DNA of 64,000 bases from Luteimonas rhizosphaericola (GCF_029888045.1 NZ_JARXRN010000028.1:294855-358854); one strand, 5' to 3'; counted from the first letter of the stretch, positions 33,856 through 44,902 are shown. Made by a program: numbers and translations. Notes: generated by a model from the sequence alone, not told the origin.

Positions 33856-34545
33856 ATGACCGTCCTGCGCTTCGACAACGTCAGCAAGCAGTACGCCGGC
33901 GGGCGCGTGGCTTTGGCGGACGTGAGTTTCGCCGTCGGCAGCGGCGAGATGCTGTTCCTCACCGGCCATTCGGGCGCCGGCAAGAGCACGCTGCTCAAGC
34001 TGATCCACCTCGCCGAGCGGCCCAGCCGCGGCGCGGTGGTGTTCAACGAGCGCAACCTGCTCAAGGTGCGCGGGCGCCGGGTCGCGCTGCACCGGCGCGA
34101 GGTCGGCGTGGTGTTCCAGGACCACCGCCTGCTCACCGATCGCAGCGTGTTCGACAACGTGGCGCTGCCGCTGATCCTGCGTGGCCAGCGCCGCGGCGAG
34201 ATCGGCAAGCGGGTGCGCAGCGCGCTCGAGCGCCTCGGCCTGGGCGACCGCGAGCAGTCCCTGCCGACGCAGCTGTCGGCCGGCGAACAGCAGCGCGTGG
34301 GCATCGCCCGCGCGGTGGTGGGCGAACCGCGGCTGCTGGTGGCCGACGAGCCCACCGGCAACCTCGACCCCACCCTGTCGGCCGAGATCATGGCGCTGTT
34401 CGCCTCGCTGCCCGAACGCGGCACCAGCGTGCTGATCGCCAGCCACGACCTGGGCCTGGTCAAGCGCATGCGCAAGCGCGTGCTGGTGCTCGACCACGGC
34501 AGCCTGGTGGACGACATCGCGCCGGAGGACCTGGCCGATGAATGA
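33856..34545 (+). CDS. ftsE: Cell-division ABC ATPase FtsE
   Basis: ATPase of the FtsEX complex, which at the division site activates periplasmic amidases that split the septal wall. The 229-residue product has Walker A GHSGAGKST, the FtsE-type stretch VVFQDHRLLTDRSVFDNVA, signature LSAGEQQR and Walker B LLVADEPTGNLDP. ATG at 33856 gives the normal start (MTVLRFDNVSKQY). It overlaps ftsX by 8 nt, which ensures paired synthesis. Confidence 0.97.
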   Translation: MTVLRFDNVSKQYAGGRVALADVSFAVGSGEMLFLTGHSGAGKSTLLKLIHLAERPSRGAVVFNERNLLKVRGRRVALHRREVGVVFQDHRLLTDRSVFDNVALPLILRGQRRGEIGKRVRSALERLGLGDREQSLPTQLSAGEQQRVGIARAVVGEPRLLVADEPTGNLDPTLSAEIMALFASLPERGTSVLIASHDLGLVKRMRKRVLVLDHGSLVDDIAPEDLADE

Positions 34546-35476
34546 GCCCCGCGCCGCGCGTCCGTCCCCGCTCGGGACCTGGGTCGACCACCACCTCTAC
34601 AGCCTGGTCGCCAGCCTCGGCCGCGTCTTCCGCAAACCCTGGGCGGCGCTGCTCACCGTCGCGGTCATGGCGCTGGCGCTGGCGCTGCCGCTGGGGCTGT
34701 GGCTGGTGCTCGGCAACCTCGAGCGTCTGGCCGGCAATGTCGAACGCTCGCGCGAGATCAGCGTGTTCCTGCGCCAGGACGTGGACGCCGCGCGCGCCAC
34801 GGCGCTGGCCGGCGAACTTAGCGCGCGCGGCAATGTCGCCGACGTGATCCACGTGCCGCCCGAGCAGGGGCTGGCCTCGCTGCGGGAGGACGACGCGCTG
34901 GCCGGGATCATCGACGCGGTCGGCGACGACAACCCGCTGCCGCACGCGCTGCTGGTGCTGCCGGCCGGCGACGAACTGATGGTGGCCGACTCGCTGCGGC
35001 AGTTGCCGGAGGCCGAACTGGTGCAGCACGACGCGCAGTGGCGCCAGCGCCTGGACACCTGGCTGCGCTTCGGCGGACGCGTGGCCTGGGTGCTCGCCGC
35101 GCTGTTCGGCCTCGGCGCGCTGCTGGTGGTCGGCAACACCGTGCGCCTGGACATCCAGTCGCGGCGCGAGGAGATCGGCGTGCTGCAGCTGCTCGGCGCC
35201 ACCGACGGCTTCATCCGGCGCCCGTTCCTCTACCTCGGCGCCTGGTACGGGCTGGCCGCGGGTGCGATGGCGGTCGCGCTGCTCGCCGCGGCGGCGGCGG
35301 CGCTGCGCGGTCCGCTGGCCGAACTGGCGACCAGCTACGGCAGCCGGTTCGCGCTCGGCGGCATCGACGGGCCGTGGACCCTGACCGTACTCGCCGGCGC
35401 GACCGCGCTCGGCTGGTTCGGCGCCGGCCTGGTGACCGGCCACTTCCTGCGCCAGACGCGCCCCACGGAGACCTGA
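34538..35476 (+). CDS. ftsX: Cell-division permease FtsX
   Basis: Membrane partner of FtsE, 312 residues. A cytoplasmic N-terminus leads to a first helix ([20 protein letters not shown]), a periplasmic domain of about 110 residues that would contact an EnvC-like activator, and three C-terminal helices with the loop [20 protein letters not shown]. It starts within the end of ftsE. A response-regulator gene begins 6 nt after its stop, so that gene is likely in the same transcript. Confidence 0.96.
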   Translation: MNEPRAARPSPLGTWVDHHLYSLVASLGRVFRKPWAALLTVAVMALALALPLGLWLVLGNLERLAGNVERSREISVFLRQDVDAARATALAGELSARGNVADVIHVPPEQGLASLREDDALAGIIDAVGDDNPLPHALLVLPAGDELMVADSLRQLPEAELVQHDAQWRQRLDTWLRFGGRVAWVLAALFGLGALLVVGNTVRLDIQSRREEIGVLQLLGATDGFIRRPFLYLGAWYGLAAGAMAVALLAAAAAALRGPLAELATSYGSRFALGGIDGPWTLTVLAGATALGWFGAGLVTGHFLRQTRPTET

Positions 35477-35482
35477 GCCGAC

Positions 35483-36325
35483 ATGATGTCGCACGACCTG
35501 CGCCACCTGGACACCGAGACCCCGTGCGTGCTGGTGGTGGACGGCTCCAAGCTGGTGCGCAAGCTGATCCTCGCCGTGCTGCAGAAGGAACTGCCGGGCG
35601 TGCGCGTGGCCGAGGGCGGCAGCCTGGCCGAGGCGCGCGCGGTGCTGGCGGCCGAGCCGGTGGACCTGGTGACCACCGCGCTGGTGCTGCCCGACGGCGA
35701 CGGCCTGCAGGTCGCGCGCGCGGTGCGCGAGGCCGGCGGACAGCGCTACGTGCCGGTGATCGTGATCTCCGGCGACGTGCAGTCGCACCTGGAGGATCGC
35801 CGCTTCACCGAGGACGTCACCGACTACTTCGACAAGGGCCTGGGCCACAACGCGCTGGCCGCGTTCATCCGTGGCTACGTGCAGCCGCAGCCGATCGCCG
35901 ACGCGCACGTGCTGTATATCGAGGACAGCCGCACGGTGGCGGTGGCGATCCGGCGCATGCTCGAGGCGCACCAGATGCGCGTCACCCATGTCACCAACGC
36001 CGAGGACGCGATCGCCTACCTCGAGGCCTACGCCGGCACCGACGCCGCGCCCGGCGCCGACCTGGTGCTCACCGACCTGTACCTGAAGGGCGAGCTCGAC
36101 GGCCGCGACGTGCTCGACAAGGTCCGCAACGGCCTGGGCTACGGCAAGCGCCGGCTGCCGGTGCTGGTGATGACCGGCGACGACAACCGCGACAACCAGG
36201 CCGCGCTGCTGCGCCAGGGCGCAAACGACCTGGTGCTCAAGCCGATCGAGGAACGCCTGCTGGCGACCAAGGCGCTGTTCCAGCTGCGCCTGTCGCGGCT
36301 GCCGGACCATCCGCTGCAGGCATGA
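35483..36325 (+). CDS. Tandem receiver-domain response regulator, first domain degenerate
   Basis: A 280-residue protein made of two receiver domains and no output domain. In domain 2 (about 140-270) the acidic pair (YIEDS), phosphoacceptor Asp ([12 protein letters not shown]), Thr (MTGDD) and Lys (VLKPI) are all intact. In domain 1 (about 12-135) the second acidic residue is Gly (VVDGSK) and the phosphoacceptor is Ala ([14 protein letters not shown]), while Ser and Lys remain. So only the second domain should take phosphate. It begins 6 nt after ftsX and its stop overlaps the ung start. Its kinase is not nearby. Confidence 0.85.
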   Translation: MMSHDLRHLDTETPCVLVVDGSKLVRKLILAVLQKELPGVRVAEGGSLAEARAVLAAEPVDLVTTALVLPDGDGLQVARAVREAGGQRYVPVIVISGDVQSHLEDRRFTEDVTDYFDKGLGHNALAAFIRGYVQPQPIADAHVLYIEDSRTVAVAIRRMLEAHQMRVTHVTNAEDAIAYLEAYAGTDAAPGADLVLTDLYLKGELDGRDVLDKVRNGLGYGKRRLPVLVMTGDDNRDNQAALLRQGANDLVLKPIEERLLATKALFQLRLSRLPDHPLQA

Positions 36326-37026
36326 ACGCGCCGGACGTGCGGCTGGAACCATCGTGGAAGGCGCGCGTGGGCGACTGGTTCGCCCGGGATGACATGCGCG
36401 CGCTGTCGGCGTTCCTGCGCGAACGCCGCGCCGCGGGCGCGCGCATCTATCCGCCAGGCCCGGAGATCTTCGCCGCGTTCGAGGCGACGCCGTTCGACCG
36501 GGTCAAGGTGGTGATCCTCGGCCAGGATCCCTACCACGGCCCCGGCCAGGCGCACGGACTGTGCTTCTCGGTGCGCCCGGGCGTGCCCGTGCCGCCGTCG
36601 CTGGAGAACATGTTCAAGGAACTGCAGCGCGACCTCGGGCTCCCGCGCCCCGACCACGGCTGGCTGGTGCCGTGGGCGCGGCAGGGCGTGCTGCTGCTCA
36701 ACGCCGTGCTCACCGTGGAGGAGGGGCGAGCCGGCGCCCACCAGGGACGCGGCTGGGAGGGCTTCACCGATCACGTGGTCGACGTGCTCAACCGCGAGCG
36801 CGAAGGCCTGGTGTTCCTGCTGTGGGGCGCGTACGCGCAGAAGAAGGGCGCGATCGTGGACGGGCGTCGCCACCGCGTGCTGCGCACGACGCATCCCTCG
36901 CCGCTGTCCGCGCACCGCGGCTTCCTCGGCTGCGGGCATTTCTCCGCCGCCAACGACTACCTGGTGCGGCACGGGCAGGCGTCGATCGACTGGTCGCTGC
37001 CGCCGCGCGCGCAAGTCGAGGCGTGA
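36322..37026 (+). CDS. ung: Uracil-DNA glycosylase
   Basis: Base-excision repair enzyme that removes uracil from DNA. The 234-residue family-1 protein shows the water-activating motif [18 protein letters not shown] with catalytic Asp, the [18 protein letters not shown] stretch, and the [21 protein letters not shown] loop with catalytic His that intercalates into the minor groove. ATG at 36322 overlaps the previous stop (ATGA), so it is translationally coupled to the receiver gene. Confidence 0.97.
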   Translation: MNAPDVRLEPSWKARVGDWFARDDMRALSAFLRERRAAGARIYPPGPEIFAAFEATPFDRVKVVILGQDPYHGPGQAHGLCFSVRPGVPVPPSLENMFKELQRDLGLPRPDHGWLVPWARQGVLLLNAVLTVEEGRAGAHQGRGWEGFTDHVVDVLNREREGLVFLLWGAYAQKKGAIVDGRRHRVLRTTHPSPLSAHRGFLGCGHFSAANDYLVRHGQASIDWSLPPRAQVEA

Positions 37027-37054
37027 CCGCACGCGCGCCACGCCTCGACCGTGT

Positions 37055-38236
37055 TCAGAACCAGAGCTTGACCCCGGCGACCCAGCGCGTGTCGCGCGCC
37101 GCTTCGCCGTCTTCCGCGTGCAGGTCGGCGGTGCGCCCGAACGCGCGCTCGTGCACGACGCCCACGTACGGCGCGAACCGTCGCGTGACTTCGTAGCGCA
37201 CGCGCAAGCCGGCTTCGACCGTCGACAGGCCTCGACCGATGCCGCGCTGCGGGTCGTCCTTCGTGTTCAGTTCGACTTCCAGCGCGGGCTGCAGCACCAG
37301 CCGGTTGGTGAAGCGCAGGTCGTATTCGGCCTCCAGGTCCGCGGACACGCCGCCGCCTTCGCCGGCGTAGGCGATCGCGGACACTTCGAACATGTACGGC
37401 GCGATGCCCTGCACGCCGACGCCCAGTCGCGTGCGCGACGGCGCCTCGCCCCAGTCGCGACGGATGCCCGCCACCACGTCCCACCAGCGGGCGACCGCGC
37501 GCGAGTAGCGCAGTTCGACCTGCGCCGATTCGAGGTGGCCCCCGCTGCGCTCGCCGCTGCTGCGCAGCCAGGCGCGATGGATGTCGCCGCCCCACGAGGC
37601 CTTGCCCTCCCAGGCCTGTCCGCGCGCGTCGCCATCGTCCCAGGCTTCCAGGTGGTCGATGTCGAGCCGGCGCCAGGTCGTCGCGCCGTGCGCCATGTGC
37701 GCGTGCTCGAGCGTGGGGAACGCGGCGGCGCGGTCGGCGTCGGTGAGCGGCGGGATCGGCTCGCGCGGCGCGACGTCGGCCGCGGGCGTGCAGTGGCCCA
37801 TCGCGGCGTGTGCGGGCGTGCAGGCATCCGGCAGGGCGGCGTCTGACGCGGAAGGAGCGCCGTGTCCGCGATGCGGATCGCCGTCAACGGGAGGCTCTGC
37901 GTCCACCTCTGCGGACTGCCCCGGCGTGCAGTGACCCATGGCCGCATGCGCGGGCGTGCAGCCCTGCGTCGGCGCGGCGTGGGTGGCCTCGCCGTGGCCG
38001 TCAGGGTGGTCCTGCGCGGCGGGCGGTGTGTGCGGCGCGTGCCCGGCATGGGCCGCATGGCCGACGGGCCCGCTGCGATCAGCGGCCCGACCATGATCGG
38101 CGTGGCCGGTCTGAGCGTCGTGTCCGGCATGGTCGACCTGCGCGGCGTGCTGCGGGTGCCCACCCTCCTGCGCGGCGGCGGCGAGCGGTGCGAGCCCGAG
38201 CAGGAGCAGGGCCAGTGTGCGCGGATGCCGGCTCAT
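37055..38236 (-). CDS. copB: Outer-membrane copper resistance protein CopB
   Basis: A 393-residue protein with a signal peptide (LALLLLGLAPLAAAA). A His-rich, metal-binding N-terminal half follows (many GHA/DHG steps), containing two copies of CTPAHAAMGHCTP (near residues 92 and 137), then a C-terminal beta-barrel domain of about 210 residues typical of CopB (WWDVVAGIRRDWGE; FEVSAIAYAGEGGG; RYEVTRRFAPYVGVVHER) ending in Phe. It binds or excludes copper at the outer membrane. Its ATG overlaps the copA stop. Confidence 0.93.
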   Translation of the reverse strand: MSRHPRTLALLLLGLAPLAAAAQEGGHPQHAAQVDHAGHDAQTGHADHGRAADRSGPVGHAAHAGHAPHTPPAAQDHPDGHGEATHAAPTQGCTPAHAAMGHCTPGQSAEVDAEPPVDGDPHRGHGAPSASDAALPDACTPAHAAMGHCTPAADVAPREPIPPLTDADRAAAFPTLEHAHMAHGATTWRRLDIDHLEAWDDGDARGQAWEGKASWGGDIHRAWLRSSGERSGGHLESAQVELRYSRAVARWWDVVAGIRRDWGEAPSRTRLGVGVQGIAPYMFEVSAIAYAGEGGGVSADLEAEYDLRFTNRLVLQPALEVELNTKDDPQRGIGRGLSTVEAGLRVRYEVTRRFAPYVGVVHERAFGRTADLHAEDGEAARDTRWVAGVKLWF

Positions 38237-40083
38237 GCGCCTTCCTCCACGCGCACTTCGCGCATCATCCCGGCGTCCATGTGGTAGAGCAGGTGGCAGT
38301 GGTAGGCCCAGCGGCCGAGCGCATCGGCGCGCACGCGGTAGCTGCGCTTCGTGCCCGGCGGCATGTCGACGGTGTGCTTGCGCACCATGAATCCGCCCGC
38401 CTCGTCCTCCAGATCGCTCCACAGGCCGTGCAGGTGGATCGGGTGCTGCATCATCGTGTCGTTGACCAGCACGATGCGCATGCGCTCGCCGTAATTCAGG
38501 CGCAGCGGCTCGGCGCTGGCGAACGGGATGCCGTCGAACGACCAGGCGAACTTCTCCATGTGCCCGGTCAGGTGCAGCTCGACCGTGCGCGAGGGCTCGC
38601 GGCCGTCGGGATCGTCGAACACGCTCTTGAGGTCGGCATAGGCGAGGACCCGGCGGCCGTTGTCGCGCAGGCCGATGCCGGGATCGTCCAGGCGCGGCGT
38701 CGGCGCCATGGTCTGCATGTCGACCAGCGGATTGCCGGCTTCGCTCGCCGGATGCGATTGCATGCCGGCGCCATCGGCCCCGGATGCATGGGCGCCGTGG
38801 CCATCGTGCGCTCCCGCGCCAGACCCGTGCATCGCCGCGCCGCACCCGCCCTCGGCCATCATCGCCGCGCCGCAGCCGCCTTCCAGCGCCTTGCCGCCGG
38901 GGTTGTGCGCGCCATGCCCGCCGTGGCCCATGTCGTCCATGGTCAGTCGTGGGCGCGGGTCGGGCGCCGGTATTGGCGCTTCCAGCCCCGCGCGCACGGC
39001 CAGCGTGCCGCGCGCGTAGCCGGTGCGGCCCATGTCCTGGGCGAAGACGGTGTAGGCGTCCTGTCCCGACGGCTCCACGATCACATCAAAGGTTTCCGCC
39101 GCGCCCATGCGCAGCTCGTCCACGCTCACCGGATGCACGTACTGCCCGTCGGCGGCCACCACGGTCATCTTCAGCCCGGGAATGCGCACGTCGAAATGGG
39201 TCATCGCCGAGGCGTTGACCAGGCGCAGCAGCACCTTCTCGCCCGGGCGGAACGCGCCGGTCCAGTTGCCCGACGGCGTCGCCCCGTTCATCAGGTAGGT
39301 GTAGGTGTGCGCGTTGACGTCCGACAGGTCGCTCGGCGTCATCCGCATCTGGCCCCAGGCGCGGCGGTCGGCGAGGGTGGCCGAGAGGCCGTCGCGGCGC
39401 ACGTCGCGGAGGAAGTCGCCGACCGTGGGCTTGTACCAGTTGTCGTGGTGCGGCGCCTTCTTCAATCGCGCGAACAGGTCGGCCGGGTCCAGGTCGGTCC
39501 AGTCCGACAGCAGCACCACGTGCTCGCGGTCCCAGTGGTAGGGCGGCGGCTCGCGCGGGTCGACGATGATCGCGCCGTACAGCCCCGCCTGTTCCTGGTG
39601 CAGCGAATGGCTGTGGTACCAGTACGTGCCCGACTGCTTCAGGGTGAAGCGGTACAGGTACGCCTCGCCCGGCGCGATGCCGTCGAAGCTCATGCCCGGC
39701 ACGCCGTCCATGTTCGACGGCAGCAGGATGCCGTGCCAGTGGATCGAGGTGGTCACGCCGGGCGGCAGGTGGTTGGCCACGCGCAGGGTGACGGTGTCGC
39801 CCTCGCGCCAGCGCAGCACCGGCGCGGGCAGGCGGTGGTTGATGGTGATCGCCTGGCGCGGGCGACCGGTGAAGTTCACCAGGCTCTGGCCGATGTCGAG
39901 CCGGAAATCGCTGCCGGCCAGTTCGGTGCCAGGCACCGCGGCGGTGGTCTCGCGCGCCTGTGCGGGCAGGCGCAGGGTGCCGGCGGCGAGCGCGGCGCCG
40001 CCCAGCACCAGGCCCTGGACGAAATGGCGACGCGACGGCGAGGCCGGCGCGTGCGCGGGCAGTCGCGGACTGCGATGGATCAT
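38233..40083 (-). CDS. copA: Periplasmic multicopper oxidase CopA
   Basis: Oxidises Cu(I) to less toxic Cu(II). The 616-residue product carries a Tat signal (SRRHFVQGLVLGGAALAAG) so it is exported folded with copper. The copper ligands are in IHWHGILLP, YWYHSHSLHQ, HPIHLHGLW and YHCHLLYHMDAGMM. A central Met/His/Gly-rich insert (about residues 375-450, with GGCGAAMMAEGGCGAAMHG-type repeats) is typical of PcoA/CopA. ATG at 40083 has GGAGC upstream; a longer start at 40149 lacks support. It lies 108 nt after copL and overlaps copB. Confidence 0.95.
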   Translation of the reverse strand: MIHRSPRLPAHAPASPSRRHFVQGLVLGGAALAAGTLRLPAQARETTAAVPGTELAGSDFRLDIGQSLVNFTGRPRQAITINHRLPAPVLRWREGDTVTLRVANHLPPGVTTSIHWHGILLPSNMDGVPGMSFDGIAPGEAYLYRFTLKQSGTYWYHSHSLHQEQAGLYGAIIVDPREPPPYHWDREHVVLLSDWTDLDPADLFARLKKAPHHDNWYKPTVGDFLRDVRRDGLSATLADRRAWGQMRMTPSDLSDVNAHTYTYLMNGATPSGNWTGAFRPGEKVLLRLVNASAMTHFDVRIPGLKMTVVAADGQYVHPVSVDELRMGAAETFDVIVEPSGQDAYTVFAQDMGRTGYARGTLAVRAGLEAPIPAPDPRPRLTMDDMGHGGHGAHNPGGKALEGGCGAAMMAEGGCGAAMHGSGAGAHDGHGAHASGADGAGMQSHPASEAGNPLVDMQTMAPTPRLDDPGIGLRDNGRRVLAYADLKSVFDDPDGREPSRTVELHLTGHMEKFAWSFDGIPFASAEPLRLNYGERMRIVLVNDTMMQHPIHLHGLWSDLEDEAGGFMVRKHTVDMPPGTKRSYRVRADALGRWAYHCHLLYHMDAGMMREVRVEEGA

Positions 40084-40191
40084 GTCGATGCTCCGTGGGG
40101 CGCGCGCAACGCGCGCCCGGTCGATCGGGAATGGCGGAACGCGCCGCACGTCGTGCGTGGCGCAGCGTCCTGGCCGCAGGCGCGGCGGGAC

Positions 40192-40605
40192 TCAGCCGAT
40201 CGGTGGTCGCAGCGGGGGGAAGGCGTGCGCGTGGGCCAGCTGCGTTGCGTCGGCGGACACAACTGGCGCGGCATCGGCCGGGTGCGCCATGGGCGCGGCC
40301 GCGGGCAGGGTCGCGACGCCGTGCTGCAGGCACAGCTCGAGGCAGCGTTCCAGGCAATCGCCGTCCATGGGCGACGGCGAGGCCGGTGCGGCGGGCGCGG
40401 CGGGCGCGGCACGGGCCTCCGTATCGATGTCGTGGCAATCCCCATGCGCCGCGGGCATCGCCGGCATGGCGGCGGTCGCGGGCGTGGCGGGCGTCTGGCT
40501 CGCGGGAGCGCTGGCGCGCGCCAGGTGCGTGGCCGCCATCGCCGGGGCGACGGTATCGACCAGCAGGCACAGGCACAGCAGCAGGCGGGACAGGAGCGAC
40601 AGCAC
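40192..40605 (-). CDS. copL: CopL-like small copper-operon protein
   Basis: In Xanthomonas the copAB pair is preceded by copL, a short Cys/His-containing exported protein needed for copper-induced expression. This 137-residue product fits that place and shape: a hydrophobic leader (SLLSRLLLCLCLLVDTVAPA), a spacer rich in Ala and Pro, and Cys/His motifs HGDCHD and GDCLERCLELCLQHG. It starts with GTG at 40605; no clear ribosome-binding site is seen. Sequence identity to known CopL is not obvious by eye, so the name rests on context and composition. Confidence 0.6.
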   Translation of the reverse strand: MLSLLSRLLLCLCLLVDTVAPAMAATHLARASAPASQTPATPATAAMPAMPAAHGDCHDIDTEARAAPAAPAAPASPSPMDGDCLERCLELCLQHGVATLPAAAPMAHPADAAPVVSADATQLAHAHAFPPLRPPIG

Positions 40606-40748
40606 GCGGGCGGGGGATGGTCGGGAGCGCTCAGGATAGCGCAGGCCCTGGCTGGCCGATGCCGCGGCGGCCGGCGGACGGACATCTGGAGGCCGCTCGT
40701 TCAGACGATCCGGCCCGATGGGCGCAGGCGCGGCTCGTCGCGGTCGAT

Positions 40749-40780
40749 GATGTGACGATGTCGCAATGTGGCGATGCGCA
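40749..40780. promoter_or_regulatory. Four tandem 8-bp repeats in the copL divergent spacer
   Basis: Four octamers in a row, GATGTGAC, GATGTCGC, AATGTGGC and GATGCGCA, share the pattern RATGYNNM. They sit in the 355-nt gap between copL (minus) and an unknown plus-strand gene. It also contains the partial inverted repeat TGTGAC/GTCGCA. Possibly a regulator site for copper control, but the period of 8 bp is odd for DNA-binding dimers. The rest of the gap shows no gene. Confidence 0.3.
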
Positions 40781-40960
40781 CGGCGCTCGCGCGGACCGGT
40801 GAGGGCCCGGCCCGGGTATGGGCGGGTCGGGCCCCGGCCGGGGTTCCCGGCGCGGCCGTGCGGCGCAGCGCGTCGCGTCGGCCCCGAGCGGATAGAATCG
40901 CGGCTCCACCCGCATGGCGGGCGCCAGCCGCCGCCGTGCCTCCCTCGAGCGAGCCTGTCG

Positions 40961-41968
40961 ATGCAGGTCGGCCAAGACAACGCGTGGCGTAGCATCGAAG
41001 CGGGCCATGTGCAGCCGCGCGTAGTGCTGCTGGCCGCCGTCGCCCTGATGCTGGCACTCGGACTCTGGCTGTCGCGCGGTGGGCATGGCGCGCCCGATGC
41101 GCCGTCCGCGCCGGGCGCTGCGGCCTCCGCGCCTGGCCGTCCGGCCGCGGCGACGATGATCGACGCGATCCCGGTCACGCCCCCACCCGCGTCGCGCGAC
41201 GACGCCCGCCCCGACGGCATGCCGGCAACCGTCCGCCTGGCGCCGCCGCTCCGGCGCGGACTCGAAGCCGGCGACGACCTGTTCGCGTATGCGCAACAGC
41301 TGCAGCCGGCGCTGCGCGAGGGCGATCCCGAAGCCGCGTGGCTGATGAGCCGGGTGGTCGACTACTGCGCCGGCTACGCCACCGATCCGGCGGCATTCGC
41401 GCGCGACAGCGCGACCCTGGAGGCCGCGGGCTTCCCGGCCGTGGAGGCGATGAACGCCGCGCGCGCGCGGGTGGCGACGCGCTGCCGCCGCTTCACCCCG
41501 GGCGACGGGTTCTCGCCGGCGCGCGTGCGACAGCTGCGGATGCAGGCGGCGCAGGGCGGCAGCCTGCCGGCGGAGGCGGAACTGCTGGCGCGCGGCGAAC
41601 CGGTCGCCACCTCCGACGACTATCCCGGAGCGCTGCTCGAGCGGATCGCGAGCGCGGGCGACCCCGCAGCTTTCGGAGCGCTGTCCACCGCGGTCGAGGT
41701 GCCGGACTGGCTGTCGCTGCTCGACCGCGACGTCGCGCCACAGTACCAGGCCGTCGTCTGGCAGCTGGCGGCGTGCCGGATGGGCGCCGACTGCGGGCCC
41801 GGGAGCACGCTGATGACCTCGTACTGCGTCAACGGCGGCATCTGTTCGCGCGACCCCTCCCAGGGGTTCGAGGCATTCGTGTACGACGCCGCGATCCCGC
41901 GGCAGAGCGTGGACCACGTCAGCGCCGCGGTGGATGCGCTGGTGGAGCGTTTCGGAGGAGCACCATGA
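40961..41968 (+). CDS. Single-pass membrane protein of unknown function
   Basis: A 335-residue protein I cannot assign. It has one membrane helix near the N-terminus (VVLLAAVALMLALGLWL, about residues 23-40), a Pro/Ala-rich linker (about 45-85) and a C-terminal domain of about 240 residues that is mostly helical with six or so Cys residues (for example VVDYCAGY, VWQLAACRMGADCG, TSYCVNGGICSR). This suggests a disulfide-bonded periplasmic domain. Its stop overlaps the ATG of the next gene. It is divergent from the copper operon. Confidence 0.7.
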   Translation: MQVGQDNAWRSIEAGHVQPRVVLLAAVALMLALGLWLSRGGHGAPDAPSAPGAAASAPGRPAAATMIDAIPVTPPPASRDDARPDGMPATVRLAPPLRRGLEAGDDLFAYAQQLQPALREGDPEAAWLMSRVVDYCAGYATDPAAFARDSATLEAAGFPAVEAMNAARARVATRCRRFTPGDGFSPARVRQLRMQAAQGGSLPAEAELLARGEPVATSDDYPGALLERIASAGDPAAFGALSTAVEVPDWLSLLDRDVAPQYQAVVWQLAACRMGADCGPGSTLMTSYCVNGGICSRDPSQGFEAFVYDAAIPRQSVDHVSAAVDALVERFGGAP

Positions 41969-42392
41969 AGTTCGAGATGACGAGACGCCGGTTCGCCGGC
42001 CTGTTCTGGCTGCTGCTGTTCGCGGTGTATTCGGTGGCCGCGATCGGGCTCACCGTGCTCGACGCGGGCGACGAGGCCTATGCGGACCTGTCGAAGGTGG
42101 CGGCGGTGACCGTGCACGCCAGCGAGGACATGCGCAACCTGGGCGCGGCGCAGATGGCGGCCGCCTACCGCGCCCAGAGCGGCGCGCCGTTCGCCTCGCT
42201 GGCGCCCGGCACCACGCTGCGGGTGGTCTGGCCGGACGGCTCGAGCGAGTATGTGGTGGTGACCAATCCCGCGGCCAGCGACGGCATCGTCCCCATCCCC
42301 GGCACACAGCGCGATGCGGCGGACCGGCCCTTGGACGGCCTGCGCGGCGAACCGCCCGCGGCGGGCGGCGCGGGGCGGCTGCTGCCGACGGA

Positions 42393-42396
<4 letters not shown>
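41965..42396 (+). CDS. Small single-pass membrane protein of unknown function
   Basis: A 143-residue protein with an N-terminal membrane helix ([20 protein letters not shown]) and a soluble tail ending in a Gly/Pro-rich stretch; the segment [19 protein letters not shown] looks like a short beta-rich unit. It starts in an ATGA overlap with the previous gene and has a strong site GGAGGAG, so the two form a pair. Its last 4 nt overlap the convergent accC stop. No family recognised. Confidence 0.7.
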
Positions 42397-43760
<1,364 letters not shown>

Positions 43761-43924
43761 GGTCTGGTCTCAAGTCGTTCACCACACGGCCCATAGGCCT
43801 GCCGGCCCGCGGGCGTTCGCTACGTTGTCGGGCATGGAAGGTGCCAGATTGCGTCCCCCGGCCCACCGGCCTGCCGGCGACGGGCCTTCGCAGGCCCGCG
43901 GCTCGCGCCGCTCGCAAGCCCTGC

Positions 43925-44416
43925 TCACCCGATCACGAACAGCGGCTGGTCGAACTCGACCGGCTGGCCGCTCTCGACCGCGATCGCGAGCACGGTGCCC
44001 GAGGCGTCCGCCTCGATCGGGTTGAACATCTTCATCGCCTCGATGATGCCGAGCGTCTCGCCCGCCTTGACCTGCTGGCCGACGCTGACGAAGGCCGGCT
44101 TGTCCGGCGCCGGCGAGGCATAGAAGGTGCCGACCATCGGCGAGGTGACCACGTGCCCGGCGGGCAGGCCGCTGGCCGCAGGCTCGCCGCCCGGGCGCCC
44201 GCCGGTGGCGCTGTCGACCGGCGAGAGCATCGGCATCACCGGCTCGCCGCCGCGCGGGGACGCCGGCGCAGGGGCCGGCTGGGCGTAGACCATCTGCGGG
44301 CCGCCGGTCGGGTTGCGCGACAGGCGCACGGACTCCTCGCCCTCCTTGATCTCCAGTTCGGCGAGGTTGGATTCCTCGAGCAGGTCGATGAGCTTCTTGA
44401 TCTTGCGCAAGTCCAT
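43925..44416 (-). CDS. accB: Biotin carboxyl carrier protein (BCCP)
   Basis: Carries biotin between the two halves of acetyl-CoA carboxylase. The 163-residue product has an N-terminal helical part ([20 protein letters not shown]), a Pro/Ala-rich flexible linker (about 40-80) and a C-terminal biotinyl domain with the lysine motif [12 protein letters not shown] (the central Lys receives biotin). The thumb typical of AccB ([14 protein letters not shown]) is present. It starts 39 nt after aroQ. Both are probably in one transcript with accC. Confidence 0.97.
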   Translation of the reverse strand: MDLRKIKKLIDLLEESNLAELEIKEGEESVRLSRNPTGGPQMVYAQPAPAPASPRGGEPVMPMLSPVDSATGGRPGGEPAASGLPAGHVVTSPMVGTFYASPAPDKPAFVSVGQQVKAGETLGIIEAMKMFNPIEADASGTVLAIAVESGQPVEFDQPLFVIG

Positions 44417-44455
44417 GGCTGGCCTCGGTGTCGCGTCGGAAAGGAAAGGGAAGGG

Positions 44456-44902
44456 TCAGGCGTCCGCGGGCAGGCGGCGCAGCGCCGCGTCCAGGGCGTA
44501 GCGGTAGCTGTCCGCACCGAAGCCGCAGACCACGCCCAGCGCCTTGTCGCTGAGGTAGCTGTGCTGGCGGAAGGGCTCGCGCGCGTGCGGGTTCGACAGG
44601 TGGATCTCGATGAACGGCAGCGCCACCGCCGCCAGCGCGTCGCGGATCGCCACGCTGGTATGGGTGAAGGCGGCCGGGTTGATCAGGATGAACGCGGTGC
44701 CGTCGGTGCGGGCGGCCTGGATGCGGTCGACCAGCACGTGTTCGGCGTTGGACTGCAGGCACTCGAGCGCATGGCCGGCGGCGGTGGCGGTGGCCTGCAG
44801 GCCGGCGTCGATCCCGGCCAGGGTGTCGCGGCCGTAGACCTCCGGCTCGCGGGTGCCGAGCAGGTTGAGGTTGGGGCCGTGCAGGAGCAGCAGCTTGGCC
44901 AT
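44456..44902 (-). CDS. aroQ: Type II 3-dehydroquinate dehydratase
   Basis: Third step of the shikimate pathway, dehydrating 3-dehydroquinate. The 148-residue product has the family start [20 protein letters not shown], the conserved [30 protein letters not shown] and [15 protein letters not shown] stretches. The catalytic Tyr of the lid loop is in EVYG. aroQ-accB-accC is a conserved gene order in gammaproteobacteria and it likely drives this transcript. Confidence 0.97.
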   Translation of the reverse strand: MAKLLLLHGPNLNLLGTREPEVYGRDTLAGIDAGLQATATAAGHALECLQSNAEHVLVDRIQAARTDGTAFILINPAAFTHTSVAIRDALAAVALPFIEIHLSNPHAREPFRQHSYLSDKALGVVCGFGADSYRYALDAALRRLPADA

